DNA from: NAT127 sp041655035
Lineage (GTDB): Bacteria > Pseudomonadota > Gammaproteobacteria > Pseudomonadales > Porticoccaceae
Length of the DNA: 64,000 nucleotides
Direction of reading: 5' to 3'
Assembly (NCBI GenBank): GCA_041655035.1
Contig: JBAZCN010000002.1
Coordinates: 1 to 64,000, forward strand
Shown here: piece by piece, positions 1 through 9,220 of the stretch
Layout of the letters: each line of letters opens with the position of its first letter
Numbering within the stretch: position 1 is the first letter of the stretch
The notes under the pieces: model-generated
What the model saw: the letters and a program-made list of their open reading frames with translations, nothing else
Database searches by the model: none
Told to the model about the DNA's origin: nothing
Program-made: the position numbers and the translations under genes

Positions 1-2
1 TG

Positions 3-473
3 GCCATTGCGCCATCCGATATCCAGTATCACGATACCTATTTCGTGGTGGCCCACTTCCACTACGTGATGGTGGCCGGCGCGGTGTTCTCCGGTACCGG
101 GGCAGTCTACTACTGGCTGCCCAAGTGGTCTGGCCGGATGTACAGCGAGACCATGGGCAAGCTCCAGTTCTGGATCGCCTTCATCGGCTTCAACATCGCG
201 TTCTTCCCGCAGCACTTCCTGGGTCTTGCCGGCATGCCCCGCCGCTACGCCGACTACTCCCTGCAGTTTGCCGACTGGAACATGGTCTCCAGCATCGGTG
301 CCTTCATCTACGGCGCAGCCCAGGTACTGTTCCTCTATAATGTGATTCATGCCATTGTGGCGGGCAAGCGGGTCACCGAACCCAAAACCTGGGAAGGCGC
401 CGAAGGACTGGAGTGGACGGTGGCGACACCTGCCCCATACCATACTTTCACTACACCTCCCGAGGTGAAGTAA
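3..473 (+). CDS. ctaD: Cytochrome c oxidase subunit I, C-terminal part (cut by window edge)
   Basis: The frame is open from the left edge, so only the last ~156 codons are present and the start lies outside. Visible at once is DTYFVVAHFHYVM; in subunit I of aa3 oxidases the two His of this HFH (codons at 54 and 60) are the heme a3 and heme a ligands. Several hydrophobic helices follow, then a soluble tail ending in TPPEVK. The protein is the catalytic subunit that reduces O2 to water and pumps protons in the inner membrane. It opens an operon continuing with cox11 25 bases downstream, in the order seen in Pseudomonas. Identification is secure; the length cannot be judged. Confidence 0.96.
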   Translation, partial: AIAPSDIQYHDTYFVVAHFHYVMVAGAVFSGTGAVYYWLPKWSGRMYSETMGKLQFWIAFIGFNIAFFPQHFLGLAGMPRRYADYSLQFADWNMVSSIGAFIYGAAQVLFLYNVIHAIVAGKRVTEPKTWEGAEGLEWTVATPAPYHTFTTPPEVK

Positions 474-498
474 GCCGGATCTGGACGAGGACAGAGAT

Positions 499-1053
499 AT
501 GGTGAACAAACCTGTTATCAGGACGTTGCTCAAGTCATTGGTGGGCGTTGTGGTCATGTTTTTGTTCGCCATATTCATCATGCCGCCGCTCTACGACGTG
601 TTCTGCGAGGTCACGGGCATCGGTGGCAAGACCTCTGGCAGGTACGAGGCGGAGATCGCCGGGGTCGATGAGTCGCGCACCATAAGGGTCCAGTTCGTCG
701 CCACCAACAACGGTGAGATGAGCTGGGACTTCAAGCCGACGGTTTACGAGGTGAAGGTCCATCCCGGGCAGCCCACGCCGGTGACCTTCTATGCCAGGAA
801 CACTACGGACAGGGACATGATTGCCCAGGCCATCCCCAATGTGGTGCCCAACAATGCGGCTCAGTACTTTCACAAGACCGAGTGCTTCTGCTTCAACCAG
901 CAGCCGCTGGCCGCGGGAGAGGATGCGGAGTTGCCGCTGGTGTTCATCGTCGATCGCGACCTGCCTCGCGCCGTGCATACGATTACCCTGTCGTACACGC
1001 TGTTTGATGTAACCGACCGGGCTGCCGCTGGCGCCGTGGCCAAGCTGAACTGA
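499..1053 (+). CDS. ctaG: Cox11/CtaG cytochrome oxidase copper-assembly protein
   Basis: 184 residues. One N-terminal membrane helix (about residues 10-30) is followed by a beta-rich periplasmic domain. The family signature CFCF sits at residues 129-132; its cysteines deliver Cu(I) to the CuB site of subunit I. The start ATG follows a GAGGACAGAG ribosome-binding region. It lies between the subunit I and III genes, the usual place in gammaproteobacteria. The length fits the family (about 180-200). No abnormality seen. Confidence 0.95.
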   Translation: MVNKPVIRTLLKSLVGVVVMFLFAIFIMPPLYDVFCEVTGIGGKTSGRYEAEIAGVDESRTIRVQFVATNNGEMSWDFKPTVYEVKVHPGQPTPVTFYARNTTDRDMIAQAIPNVVPNNAAQYFHKTECFCFNQQPLAAGEDAELPLVFIVDRDLPRAVHTITLSYTLFDVTDRAAAGAVAKLN

Positions 1054-1122
1054 CAACAAGTTGAACTAACAAACTGAACTAATAAGTCGTGCGCCCTGCC
1101 GGCGACATTGCGGAGAGACACA

Positions 1123-1995
1123 ATGGCAACTAATAGCGTTTATTATGTTCCCGAGCAGAGCAAACTGCCGCTGATGATGGCCTTCGGCCTCGGCGTGTCG
1201 GCAGTGGGTGCGGCAAGCTGGATCGGGGGCGGCTCGGCGATGATCTTCAGCGCCGGCATGCTGATTCTGGCCTTTACCTTCTACACCTGGTTCAGCACGG
1301 TCATTCGCGAAAACATGGCGGGCTTGAACAACGATCAGCTCAAGCGCTCCTATGTGTGGGGCATAAGCTGGTTTATTTTTTCCGAGGTGATGTTTTTCGC
1401 GGTCTTCTTCGGTTCCCTGTTCTACGTGCGGATGGTGTCATCCTCCCACCTCGACGCCAGCGCCGATCTGTTGTGGAACGGCTTTGAGTTCTCCTGGCCG
1501 CTGTTCAATACCCCGGATATGGCGGTGAGCGGCGACGCCGCGCAATTCAAGGGGCCGGAACAGATCATCGATCCCTGGCATCTGCCCCTGATCAATACCA
1601 TCCTGCTGCTCACTTCCAGCGTCACCGTGCACTTTGCCCATACCGCGCTGAAGAGGAACAACCGCAAGGGATTCAACAGCTGGCTGGCGGTCACCATCGT
1701 CCTCGCCGTCGCCTTCCTGTTTTTCCAGGTGGAGGAATACGCGGAGGCCTACAACGAACTTGGGCTGACGTTGGAATCCGGCATTTACGGTACGACCTTC
1801 TTTATGCTCACCGGCTTCCACGGCGCCCACGTGACGCTGGGTACCTTCATGCTGCTGGTACAGCTGCTGCGTGGCCTGAAGGGTCATTTCAGCCACGATG
1901 ACGCCTTTGGTTTCGAGGCCTCCTCCTGGTACTGGCACTTCGTCGACGTGGTGTGGGCGGGTCTGTTTATCTTCGTCTACGTTCTCGGTTCCTGA
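1123..1995 (+). CDS. ctaE: Cytochrome c oxidase subunit III
   Basis: 290 residues from the ATG at 1123, which has GGAGAG six bases upstream; an in-frame TTG at 1108 is less likely. The protein is polytopic and ends in WHFVDVVWAGLFIFVYVLGS, the conserved subunit III C-terminal helix. It also has the GFHGAHVTLG and VEEYAEAYNE stretches of the family. Subunit III stabilises the oxidase core and its proton uptake. It is in operon with ctaD and cox11 and ends at a strong bidirectional terminator (2030-2061). Confidence 0.96.
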   Translation: MATNSVYYVPEQSKLPLMMAFGLGVSAVGAASWIGGGSAMIFSAGMLILAFTFYTWFSTVIRENMAGLNNDQLKRSYVWGISWFIFSEVMFFAVFFGSLFYVRMVSSSHLDASADLLWNGFEFSWPLFNTPDMAVSGDAAQFKGPEQIIDPWHLPLINTILLLTSSVTVHFAHTALKRNNRKGFNSWLAVTIVLAVAFLFFQVEEYAEAYNELGLTLESGIYGTTFFMLTGFHGAHVTLGTFMLLVQLLRGLKGHFSHDDAFGFEASSWYWHFVDVVWAGLFIFVYVLGS

Positions 1996-2029
1996 TCCCA
2001 TCCCCTGCGGGGGCAAGGGAGCTGCAAGT

Positions 2030-2061
2030 AAATGGCCAGGACAGGTTCCTGGCCATTTTGC
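2030..2061. terminator. Bidirectional terminator between ctaE and the DUF2909 gene
   Basis: AAATGGCCAGGA (2030-2041) and TCCTGGCCATTT (2047-2058) form a 12-bp perfect stem with a 5-base loop. T-rich sequence flanks it on the + side and A-rich sequence mirrors it for the opposite strand. It separates the convergent ctaE (+) and DUF2909 (-) genes. Confidence 0.85.
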
Positions 2062-2071
2062 GCCTGCCTTT

Positions 2072-2326
2072 TCAGTTGCCGGTGGCTGGCACCACGTGTT
2101 CGGGATGGAGCTGGCGATCCCATGGGGCGGTGCTGTGCAACTGGCCGCTGACAAAGCCGTAGACAATGACACCGATCAGCAAAATCGCCAGAGTCAGGCG
2201 CACGCCCAGTGCATAGAGGGTTCGCCGGCGCGGGTTGCCGATGTCCTTCATGAGAAAATACAGGCCGCTGCTGAGGCTCAGGAGCACAGCGATGAACAGT
2301 ATGACGATGGTGACCTTGAGCAGCAT
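2072..2326 (-). CDS. DUF2909-like twin-transmembrane protein of the oxidase locus
   Basis: 84 residues with two hydrophobic helices (about 4-24 and 43-63) joined by a short basic loop (KDIGNPRRRT). Small proteins of this kind sit reversed between ctaE and SURF1 in Pseudomonas-type cytochrome aa3 loci, which is exactly the position here. The biochemical role is unknown; a membrane or assembly role for the oxidase is inferred from context only. It is transcribed divergently from the SURF1 gene, with 40 bases between the starts. Confidence 0.8.
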   Translation of the reverse strand: MLLKVTIVILFIAVLLSLSSGLYFLMKDIGNPRRRTLYALGVRLTLAILLIGVIVYGFVSGQLHSTAPWDRQLHPEHVVPATGN

Positions 2327-2366
2327 GGCAAGACGGCCTCTTCCAAAAGGGGTGATTTAAGCATAG

Positions 2367-3119
2367 ATGAATGATGCAACGAAGCCGCCGGCCACCGAAA
2401 GGTTCCACTGGCAACTGAATGGCAAGATCGTGCTTTTCGTGGTGGTGTTCCTGCCGTTGACCATTGGCCTGGGTTTTTGGCAGCTGAGCCGCGGCGAGCA
2501 GAAACAGGCGTTGATGGACGAATTCGAGCGGCGCCAGGCGGCGGCGCCAGTGGCTGTCGACAGCCTCCGCGAGGATGACAGGCAGTATGTCCGGGTTGCG
2601 GCACGGGGCAGCTTCGACAATGACCGGTCCATTCTGCTCGACAACCGTATCCGGCAGGGACGAGCCGGCTACGAGGTGGTGACGCCCTTCGAAGCGACCC
2701 CCTCCGGAACTTGGCTGCTGGTCAATCGCGGCTGGATCGCCGCCGGGCCAACTCGCGACCAGCTGCCCGCTATTCCATCGGTCGGTGGCGAAGTGGCCAT
2801 TTCCGGCTATCTCTACCAGTCTCCCGACAAACCTTTTACGCTGGGCGAGGAGCAGTGGCGGGAGCACTGGCCCCAGGTGTTGCAGAACCTCGACGCCGAA
2901 GCCCTGGCCGGCCGCCTGGGCGTGGCGCTCGACGGCTATTCCCTGCGCCTCGACGACAGCGCTCCCGGCGCCCTGCGGGTGGGTTGGGAACTGATCAACA
3001 TCCAGCCGGAGAAACACACAGCCTATGCCGTGCAATGGTTTGCCCTGGCTGTGGCTCTTGTCGTCCTCGCATTATTTGCCAATTCCAACTTGGGCGCTTT
3101 GCTGCGCCGTCGGAGATGA
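2367..3119 (+). CDS. SURF1 family cytochrome oxidase assembly protein
   Basis: 250 residues. Layout is as in SURF1: an N-terminal membrane helix (about 19-38, containing GFWQLSRGEQK), a periplasmic domain, and a C-terminal helix starting at AVQWFALAVALVVLALF. SURF1 binds heme a and helps insert it into subunit I. It opens a second set of genes; the next gene begins 4 bases after its stop, so the two are probably translated together. The start ATG has only a distant GGGG, so initiation is weak or uses another signal. Confidence 0.92.
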   Translation: MNDATKPPATERFHWQLNGKIVLFVVVFLPLTIGLGFWQLSRGEQKQALMDEFERRQAAAPVAVDSLREDDRQYVRVAARGSFDNDRSILLDNRIRQGRAGYEVVTPFEATPSGTWLLVNRGWIAAGPTRDQLPAIPSVGGEVAISGYLYQSPDKPFTLGEEQWREHWPQVLQNLDAEALAGRLGVALDGYSLRLDDSAPGALRVGWELINIQPEKHTAYAVQWFALAVALVVLALFANSNLGALLRRRR

Positions 3120-3123
3120 ATTC

Positions 3124-3747
3124 ATGAATGATACGACTTCGCGATCCAGCGCACCGTTGCAGTTTGGGCTGATGCTGGGAATCATCGTCGCCACCCTCGT
3201 TGCCGGCTTCGTGATGTTTCCCAGCGATCAGGCCGAGCGCGACGCCCTGCTCGGCCGGCTGGGCACAACCAACCACGGCACGCTGCTGCAGCCGGCGCTG
3301 CCGGTTGACGGGCTCCCGTTGCGCGATGACAAGGGTAATCCCTGGCGGTGGACAGAGCACAAGCCGAAGTGGCGGCTGCTGATCCCGGCCGGCCGCGAAT
3401 GTGACGAAGAATGCCGTGAACTGCTGTACGTCAGTCGCCAGGTCCACCTGCTGCTGGGCAAGTACACCGGCCGTTTCGAGCGGGTCTACATCAATCTGGA
3501 GGACTCGCTCGACGTTGCCACGGCGCAGTATCTCGAGCAGGAACACCACTACGCGAAAGTGCTCGCTGCCGATCGGGCTGCTTTCGACACCTGGACCGAG
3601 GACAGCAACCTGCCCTGGGGGCAGGGTACAATGCCGGCCATCCTGGTCGATCCAGCGGGTCTGGCGATGATGTTCTATACCGTCGATATTGCCGGCAATG
3701 ACATGCTGGAAGATATCAATCACCTTCTCAGATATTCCCCGGAGTAA
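3124..3747 (+). CDS. Membrane-anchored thioredoxin-fold-like protein with CxxxC, oxidase locus
   Basis: 207 residues from the ATG at 3124, with GGAG nine bases upstream; longer in-frame starts lie inside SURF1 and are rejected. One N-terminal helix (about 15-33) anchors a periplasmic domain. That domain has C93-DEE-C97, the same Cys-x3-Cys spacing as the copper site of SCO proteins. The position between SURF1 and ctaA matches a conserved gene usually called hypothetical in Pseudomonas. A redox or copper role in oxidase assembly is inferred from the CxxxC and the neighbours; no third ligand was proven. Confidence 0.75.
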   Translation: MNDTTSRSSAPLQFGLMLGIIVATLVAGFVMFPSDQAERDALLGRLGTTNHGTLLQPALPVDGLPLRDDKGNPWRWTEHKPKWRLLIPAGRECDEECRELLYVSRQVHLLLGKYTGRFERVYINLEDSLDVATAQYLEQEHHYAKVLAADRAAFDTWTEDSNLPWGQGTMPAILVDPAGLAMMFYTVDIAGNDMLEDINHLLRYSPE

Positions 3748-3759
3748 GCGAGACTAGCT

Positions 3760-4806
3760 ATGGCGCTGTTCAACCCGCCGTTACTGCGCAAACCAGGTTT
3801 CAAATTGGTCGGTGTCAGCTTTTGCCTGGCGTTCGTCGTTGTGGTGCTGGGCGCCTTTACCCGGCTTGCGGATGCCGGTCTCGGCTGTCCCGACTGGCCA
3901 GGTTGTTACGGGCATCTGCTGTGGCCCATCCAGGAGCACAATGTGGTTCGCGCCAACGAAGCCTGGCCCGACATGCCCGTCGACCACACCAAGACCTGGC
4001 CGGAAATGGTCCATCGCTACTTTGCCGGTACCTTGGGGATCTTTATCGTGCTGATCGTCGCTACCGCCTGGAAGCGGCGCGAAGACAATGGCTACCCCTT
4101 CCGCCTGCCGCTGTTCCTGCTGTTCGCGGTGGTCTGGCAGGCGCTGTTCGGGATGTGGACGGTGACGCTGAAACTGTGGCCGCAGATCGTCACGCTCCAC
4201 CTGCTCGGCGGCATGACCGTGCTGTCCCTGCTGTGGCTGCTGCTGGTGCGCCTCGACAACCAGGCATGGCGCCTGCCGGCGGCCACTTACGCCAGGGCGG
4301 CAAGGCTCAAACCCTGGGTGCTGCTGGGCATCGTCCTGGTGGTTTGCCAGATCCTCCTCGGAGGCTGGACCAGTTCCAACTACGCCGCTTACGCCTGCCA
4401 TGATTTTCCCACCTGCCATGGCGAGTGGTGGCCGCCCATGGATGCGAAGATGGGCTTCAACGTCTTCCAGACCATCGGGCCCAACTATCTTGGCGGGCTG
4501 CTCGAAAGCGATGCCCGGGTCGCCATCCATTTCACCCACCGGCTGGGCGCGATCGTGGTGACCCTCTACCTGCTGATGCTGGTCGGGCGCGTTGCGATGC
4601 TGGGCAGCGCAAGGCTGAGAAAAGTGGGCCTCGCAGTGCTGGCTGCCCTCGTTCTGCAACTGGGGCTCGGGGTGACCAATGTGTTGCTGCACATCCCGCT
4701 GTCGGTGGCGGTGATGCATAACGCCGGCGGTGCTTTACTGCTGTTGACACTGATTACCCTGGCCTGCAGGCTGTGGATGGCGAAGGGGGAGGAAAACCCG
4801 GCGTGA
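3760..4806 (+). CDS. ctaA: Heme A synthase (CtaA/COX15)
   Basis: 348 residues, about eight membrane helices. It converts heme O to heme A by oxidising a methyl group. Conserved His in [28 protein letters not shown] and [12 protein letters not shown] are the heme ligands expected of this family, and the N-terminal [18 protein letters not shown] motif is diagnostic. It starts 12 bases after the CxxxC gene and its stop overlaps the GTG start of ctaB (GTGA), indicating coupled translation. Confidence 0.96.
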   Translation: MALFNPPLLRKPGFKLVGVSFCLAFVVVVLGAFTRLADAGLGCPDWPGCYGHLLWPIQEHNVVRANEAWPDMPVDHTKTWPEMVHRYFAGTLGIFIVLIVATAWKRREDNGYPFRLPLFLLFAVVWQALFGMWTVTLKLWPQIVTLHLLGGMTVLSLLWLLLVRLDNQAWRLPAATYARAARLKPWVLLGIVLVVCQILLGGWTSSNYAAYACHDFPTCHGEWWPPMDAKMGFNVFQTIGPNYLGGLLESDARVAIHFTHRLGAIVVTLYLLMLVGRVAMLGSARLRKVGLAVLAALVLQLGLGVTNVLLHIPLSVAVMHNAGGALLLLTLITLACRLWMAKGEENPA

Positions 4807-5723
4807 CGGAATTGACTACTGAAGACAAAGCCAGCTGGAGGGATTATCTGGAGCTCACCAAGCCCAATGTGGTGGCCCTGATGATTCTTACCGCCTTGAT
4901 CGGCATGTTTCTCGCCGTGCCGGGCATGGTGCCCCTCGACGCGCTGATCTGGGGCAACCTGGGCATCGCCCTGTGCGCCGGCTCCGCCGCCACCGTCAAT
5001 CATCTGGTGGATCGCCATATCGACACCAAGATGGCGCGCACTTTCAATCGGCCGGTAGCCACCGGCCGCGTCGACCCTACCCATGCCATGCTGTTTGCCG
5101 GCTTGCTGGGTATCGCCGGTATGGCCGTGCTGGTGTTGTTCGTCAATCTTCTCACCGCCTGGCTGACCCTGGCGTCGCTGGTGGGCTACGCGGTGATCTA
5201 CACCCTGTTCCTGAAACGGGCGACGCCGCAGAACATCGTCATTGGCGGCCTTGCCGGCGCCGCGCCGCCGCTGCTCGGCTGGACGGCGGTGACCGGCGAG
5301 GTCCACGGTTATGCGCTGCTGCTGGTGCTCATCATCTTTGCCTGGACACCACCCCACTTCTGGGCGCTGGCGGTACATCGCCGCGAGGAATACGCGAAGG
5401 CCGAGGTGCCGATGCTGCCGGTTACCCATGGCGACCGCTATACCCGTCTGCATATCCTGCTCTATACCATCATCATGGTGGTGGTGACGGTGCTGCCTTT
5501 TGTCACAGGGATGAGCGGCTGGCTCTATCTGCTGGGCGCGCTGGTGCTCGGCGCCGGATTCCTGTACTGGGCCATCGTGCTGATGATCGGCAAGGATCCC
5601 GATGCCGGCATGGATACCTTCAAGTATTCCATCCTGTACCTGATGCTGCTGTTTATCATCATGCTGATCGATCACTACCTGGTGACCGTGCCGGCCTTTC
5701 TGAGAGTGGGGTATGGGACATGA
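4803..5723 (+). CDS. ctaB: Protoheme IX farnesyltransferase (heme O synthase)
   Basis: 306 residues from GTG at 4803, chosen because it overlaps the ctaA stop as GTGA; the ATG at 4773 lies inside ctaA. The UbiA-type prenyltransferase motif is [19 protein letters not shown], whose Asp residues bind Mg-diphosphate, and about nine helices are visible. It adds a farnesyl group to protoheme to give heme O, the substrate of CtaA. Its stop overlaps the next ATG (ATGA). Confidence 0.95.
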   Translation: MTELTTEDKASWRDYLELTKPNVVALMILTALIGMFLAVPGMVPLDALIWGNLGIALCAGSAATVNHLVDRHIDTKMARTFNRPVATGRVDPTHAMLFAGLLGIAGMAVLVLFVNLLTAWLTLASLVGYAVIYTLFLKRATPQNIVIGGLAGAAPPLLGWTAVTGEVHGYALLLVLIIFAWTPPHFWALAVHRREEYAKAEVPMLPVTHGDRYTRLHILLYTIIMVVVTVLPFVTGMSGWLYLLGALVLGAGFLYWAIVLMIGKDPDAGMDTFKYSILYLMLLFIIMLIDHYLVTVPAFLRVGYGT

Positions 5724-6364
5724 ACACCAAGCGCAACATCTGGTTGACCGTCGCGGCCTGCGTCGCTTTCGCCCTGCTGATGGTGGCGGGCCTGGTTCAC
5801 AAGCTCACCCAGCCGCGCATTCTCACCCCTTTCGAGATGCATGAATACGGCGCCATGCTGCTGGACAAGCCCCGCCAATTCAGCGACTTCGAGCTGGTCA
5901 GCCACCAGGGCGCGCCCTTTACCCGCGAGTCCCTGGAGGGCAAGTGGACGCTGATCTTCTTTGGCTTCACCCACTGCCCGGATATCTGCCCGACCACCCT
6001 CGCCACCCTCGACCGGCTGGTGAAAGTGCTCGATGACAAGGAAAAGGCCAGTATTCAGGTGGTGATGCTGAGCGTCGACCCGGAACGGGATACCCCGGAA
6101 AAACTCGCTGCCTATGTGCCCTACTTCAACCCGGACTTCGTCGGCGTGACGGGCAATCCCTATCAGATCCTCAATCTCGCCACCCAGCTGAACGTGATCT
6201 ACACCAAAGTGCCCATTTCCGCCGATGACTACACCGTCGACCACAGTGGCAACGTGGTGATCATCAACCCCCGCGGCGACTACCATGGCTTCTTCCGGCC
6301 GCCCTTCGAGGAAGGCGCGATGCGGGTGGCGTGGCGTTCGCTGGTGCGCACTTTCAAGGGTTGA
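5720..6364 (+). CDS. SCO1/SenC family copper chaperone
   Basis: 214 residues. The start ATG at 5720 overlaps the ctaB stop (ATGA). An N-terminal helix (about 8-27) anchors a thioredoxin-fold domain with C86-PDI-C90 and a downstream His (H175 in TVDHSGN), the three copper ligands of SCO proteins. It matures the CuA centre of oxidase subunit II. It is the last gene of the oxidase assembly run; the following 176 bases hold two hairpin repeats. Confidence 0.94.
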   Translation: MNTKRNIWLTVAACVAFALLMVAGLVHKLTQPRILTPFEMHEYGAMLLDKPRQFSDFELVSHQGAPFTRESLEGKWTLIFFGFTHCPDICPTTLATLDRLVKVLDDKEKASIQVVMLSVDPERDTPEKLAAYVPYFNPDFVGVTGNPYQILNLATQLNVIYTKVPISADDYTVDHSGNVVIINPRGDYHGFFRPPFEEGAMRVAWRSLVRTFKG

Positions 6365-6423
6365 TGCGAAGGGAACGGCCCCCGTAGAGCCTGCTCAACC
6401 AAGAAGCATCGAGAGCCCCCCAC

Positions 6424-6500
6424 AGGGTGCGTCGACGAAGGAAACGCACCAGCGGCTGACATCGATCCCCCGGTGCGCTTCGTGCCTCAGCACACCCTAT
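6424..6500. repeat. Two hairpin repeats of the dispersed 29-bp family
   Basis: The second copy (6472-6500, minus orientation) is identical over 29 bases to the copies at 58765 and 58837. It begins GGTGCGCTTCGTGCC and ends CACACCCTAT, so its ends GGTGCGC and GCACACC can pair. The first copy (6424-6450) is a divergent relative, AGGGTGCG...ACGCACC. They lie between the convergent SCO and znuB genes. The pair may also act as a transcription stop, but there is no T-run. Confidence 0.8.
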
Positions 6501-6540
6501 GCAGGGGGGCATCGCCCGTCAGAAAGACTTTGAACAGGCT

Positions 6541-7326
6541 CTAAGCCCGCTGGCGGCGCAACAGGGAGGCGGCAAACAGCAGCCCGGCACCGAGCACGAT
6601 GGAGGGTCCCATGGGGGTATCCCACCACCAGGACGCGGCGACGCCGAGGCACACTGCAAGAGCGCCGGCGACACTGCCGAGCATGGCCATGCTCGACGGG
6701 CTCGAGGCGAAGCGCCGCGCCGTGGCTGCCGGGATGACCAGCAGCGCGGTGATCAGCAGCACTCCCACCACCTTCATGGCGATGGCGATCACCAGCGCCA
6801 GGGTCAGCATCAGCGCAGCTTTCACCCAGCCGACATTGATCCCTTCGACCCTGGCCAGCTCCTCGTGCACGGTGATCGCCAGCATCGGGGTCCAGAGGCG
6901 GTAGATCAGCGCCAGCACCACCCCCGCCGCCACCCAGATGCCGAGGGTTTCGAGCGGCGTGACGGCGAGCAGATCGCCGAACAGCAGGGCTTCCAGATCG
7001 ACCCGGGCGCCGGGAATCAGATACATGGCGATGATTCCGAGCGCCAGGGAACTGTGCGAGAGAATCCCCAGGAGAGTGTCGGTAGCGAGGGTGTGCTGGC
7101 GTTGCAGGGCGAGCAGGCCGAGGGCGATCAGCAGGCAGATCAGGATCACGGCGAGCCCCGGGGCGATGCTGAGCCACAGCCCGGCGGCGATACCCAACAG
7201 GGCCGAATGGGCGAGAGTGTCGCCGAAGTAGGCCATCCGCCGCCACACCACGAAGGCGCCGAGGGGCCCGCTGACCAGTGCGACCCCGAGGCCGGCGAGC
7301 AGCGCCAGCAGCAGGAAATCAGTCAT
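6541..7326 (-). CDS. znuB: Zinc ABC transporter permease ZnuB
   Basis: 261 residues, polytopic, ABC-3 type permease with the family stretch [26 protein letters not shown] near the N-terminus. It forms the inner-membrane channel for Zn2+ delivered by ZnuA. Its start overlaps the end of znuC by 8 bases, so znuCB is one operon. The divergent znuA completes the importer. Confidence 0.94.
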   Translation of the reverse strand: MTDFLLLALLAGLGVALVSGPLGAFVVWRRMAYFGDTLAHSALLGIAAGLWLSIAPGLAVILICLLIALGLLALQRQHTLATDTLLGILSHSSLALGIIAMYLIPGARVDLEALLFGDLLAVTPLETLGIWVAAGVVLALIYRLWTPMLAITVHEELARVEGINVGWVKAALMLTLALVIAIAMKVVGVLLITALLVIPAATARRFASSPSSMAMLGSVAGALAVCLGVAASWWWDTPMGPSIVLGAGLLFAASLLRRQRA

Positions 7327-8056
7327 GGCGACCTCCGCAGTGCTCCACTCCGCCGTGCAGATCGTGCTGGTGATCGTGACGGTGGGTGTAGAGCGCGGTG
7401 CGCACCCCGAACAGCTCGGTGTAGGCCGGGCTTGCCGATACCGCTTCCGGCGTGCCGTGACAGCAGACGTGGCGATTGAGGCAGATCACCTGGTCGGTGG
7501 CGGCCATCACCAGATGCAGGTCGTGCGAGACCATGAGGATGCCGCACCCCGTTTCCCCGCGGATGAGGCTGATCAGCCGGTACAGGGCTTCCTGGCCGTT
7601 GATGTCCACGCCCTGCACCGGTTCGTCGAGTACCAGCAGCTCGGGCTTGCGCAGTAGGGCGCGGGCGAGCAGCACCCGCTGGGTCTCGCCGCCGGACAAT
7701 GCGGTGACCGGGCGCTCCAGCAAATGCGGAATCTCGACCCGCGCCAGGGCATTCCGGCAATGCTCCGGATTGCGATCCGCGAGGGCGAGAAAACCGCTCA
7801 CCGACAGCGGCAAGGTGGTGTCGATATGGAGTTTTTGCGGCATGTAGCCGATGCGGATCGGGCGCGGAAACACCACGTTGCCGGCGTCGGGCTTGAGCAG
7901 GCCGAGAATGATGCGCACCAGCGAAGTCTTGCCGGCGCCGTTGGGGCCGATCAGGGTCAGGATCTGGCCGGCCAGCAGATCGAGGCTCACATCGTCGAGG
8001 ATGAGCTTGTCGCCGAGGCTCAGGCGTAGGTTGCGAGCATTGAACAGAGTGGTCAT
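7319..8056 (-). CDS. znuC: Zinc ABC transporter ATPase ZnuC
   Basis: 245 residues from the ATG at 8056 (AGGAA upstream); a longer in-frame opening to 8773 runs antisense through znuA and is rejected. Walker [11 protein letters not shown], signature [16 protein letters not shown] and Walker B LLVLDEP are all present. The C-terminus is His-rich ([12 protein letters not shown]), as often in zinc transporters. It powers zinc import through ZnuB and is probably repressed by Zur through the site at 8152-8175. Confidence 0.94.
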   Translation of the reverse strand: MTTLFNARNLRLSLGDKLILDDVSLDLLAGQILTLIGPNGAGKTSLVRIILGLLKPDAGNVVFPRPIRIGYMPQKLHIDTTLPLSVSGFLALADRNPEHCRNALARVEIPHLLERPVTALSGGETQRVLLARALLRKPELLVLDEPVQGVDINGQEALYRLISLIRGETGCGILMVSHDLHLVMAATDQVICLNRHVCCHGTPEAVSASPAYTELFGVRTALYTHRHDHQHDLHGGVEHCGGRHD

Positions 8057-8100
8057 CGAGCAGGGTTCCTGGTTGCGGCGGTCGGTGCACGCGCTGGTGG

Positions 8101-8127
8101 CAGATCGCCCAGATCGCCCAGATCGCC
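8101..8127. repeat. Three tandem copies of CAGATCGCC
   Basis: The 9-base unit CAGATCGCC occurs three times without interruption in the leader between the znuC start and the Zur-like site. It is non-coding in the chosen annotation. No function is evident; it may be a slippage-prone tract. Confidence 0.9.
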
Positions 8128-8151
8128 GGGCAACAGGTATCCCGCGTAGCC

Positions 8152-8175
8152 GAAAAGATATAATGTACCATTTTC
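8152..8175. promoter_or_regulatory. Zur-box-like operator in the znuC-znuA intergenic region
   Basis: The site runs GAAAAGATATAAT then GTACCATTTTC, an AT-rich imperfect palindrome with GAAAA/TTTTC arms around a TATAAT core. This closely resembles the Zur operators of enterobacterial znu promoters (arms GAAAT/ATTTC around TATAAT). Its place between two divergent zinc-uptake transcripts supports Zur control. The zur gene is not in the window. Confidence 0.75.
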
Positions 8176-8245
8176 GATGGTGTCGCCAGAAGATACCAGC
8201 GGCGCGGCCGGGAACAGGGCTTGCGCCGTTCAACCGGGAGAGAGG

Positions 8246-9220
8246 ATGAAAGACGACATCACCGCACGCCGGGCAAGTTCGGCACGCCGCCATCTGTGGC
8301 CCTGGCTGCTGGCCGCCATTCTCTGTGCCGGGACGCCGCTGTCTGTCGCCGCTGGGCCGGTCACCGCCGAGTCCGCCGCCGTCGAGTCGGGCCGGCACAG
8401 CGAGCCCGAGCGGCCGCTGGTGGTGGCCACCATTCATCCCCTGGCGCTGATCATCCACCAACTGGCCGGCGATATGCTCGATACCGTCGGGTTGCTGGCG
8501 CCGGCTCAGGATCCGCACCACGCCTCCCTGAGCCCTTCCCAGCGCCGGCTGCTGGGGCGCGCCGACCTGGTGGTATGGGTCGGACCGACATTCGAGAGCT
8601 TCATGGCCAGGCCTGTGGCGTCGCTGCCGGAGGATCGCGTGCTCACCTGGCTTGCCGGCGACAAGAATGGCCATCACCACGACAGCGGCGGCCATTCCGC
8701 AACTGCGGGTGTCCATGGCGCCGACCCCCACATCTGGCTGGACATCGATGCAACCCGGGGATTCAGCCGCCAACTGGTGGCCCGGCTCGCCGCCCGCTAT
8801 CCCGATCTCGCGCTACCGTTGGCGCAACGGCTGGTGGATTTCGAACGCCGCCTCGATGCCAGTGCGGCGCTGCTGGCAGGCCGCCTGCAACCCCTGCAGA
8901 GCGCCGCTTTCATTGCCGAACATGCCGCCTATGGCCCCTTCGTCGACCAGTTTGCCCTGCGGCTGGTCGGCAGTCTCAGCGACAGCTCGGGGGTAGCGCT
9001 CGGCGCAAGGAACCTGTGGCAGCTGAAAAACCACCGCGATATTGCCTGCGTGGTAGTGGAGCGGCCGCCGGGATCGAAGCTGGCGCGCCAACTGGCGAGG
9101 GGCCTGGATGTGCCGGTCGTCGTCATCGATCCGCTGGGTCTGGAGGTCGGTCTCGAGCAGGGCTACAGCGCCCTGCTCGAGACCGTGGCAGAGGGCTTCG
9201 AGCGCTGCCTAGGAGAGTAG
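8246..9220 (+). CDS. znuA: Zinc ABC transporter periplasmic binding protein ZnuA
   Basis: 324 residues from the ATG at 8246 (GGGAGAGAGG upstream). A Sec signal covers about residues 1-38 ([19 protein letters not shown]). Zinc ligands expected of cluster A-I binding proteins are visible: HH in [12 protein letters not shown] in DPHIWLD, H in [10 protein letters not shown] His/Gly-rich loop ([10 protein letters not shown]) precedes the second, as in ZnuA proteins. It delivers Zn2+ to ZnuBC. Its 3' end overlaps the convergent thrB by 12 bases. Confidence 0.93.
   Translation: MKDDITARRASSARRHLWPWLLAAILCAGTPLSVAAGPVTAESAAVESGRHSEPERPLVVATIHPLALIIHQLAGDMLDTVGLLAPAQDPHHASLSPSQRRLLGRADLVVWVGPTFESFMARPVASLPEDRVLTWLAGDKNGHHHDSGGHSATAGVHGADPHIWLDIDATRGFSRQLVARLAARYPDLALPLAQRLVDFERRLDASAALLAGRLQPLQSAAFIAEHAAYGPFVDQFALRLVGSLSDSSGVALGARNLWQLKNHRDIACVVVERPPGSKLARQLARGLDVPVVVIDPLGLEVGLEQGYSALLETVAEGFERCLGE

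Noticed and set aside
8057..8773. N-terminal extension of ZnuC to 484 residues.
   Set aside because: The added part is antisense to znuA and crosses the Zur-like site; the ATG at 8056 has a good ribosome-binding site.
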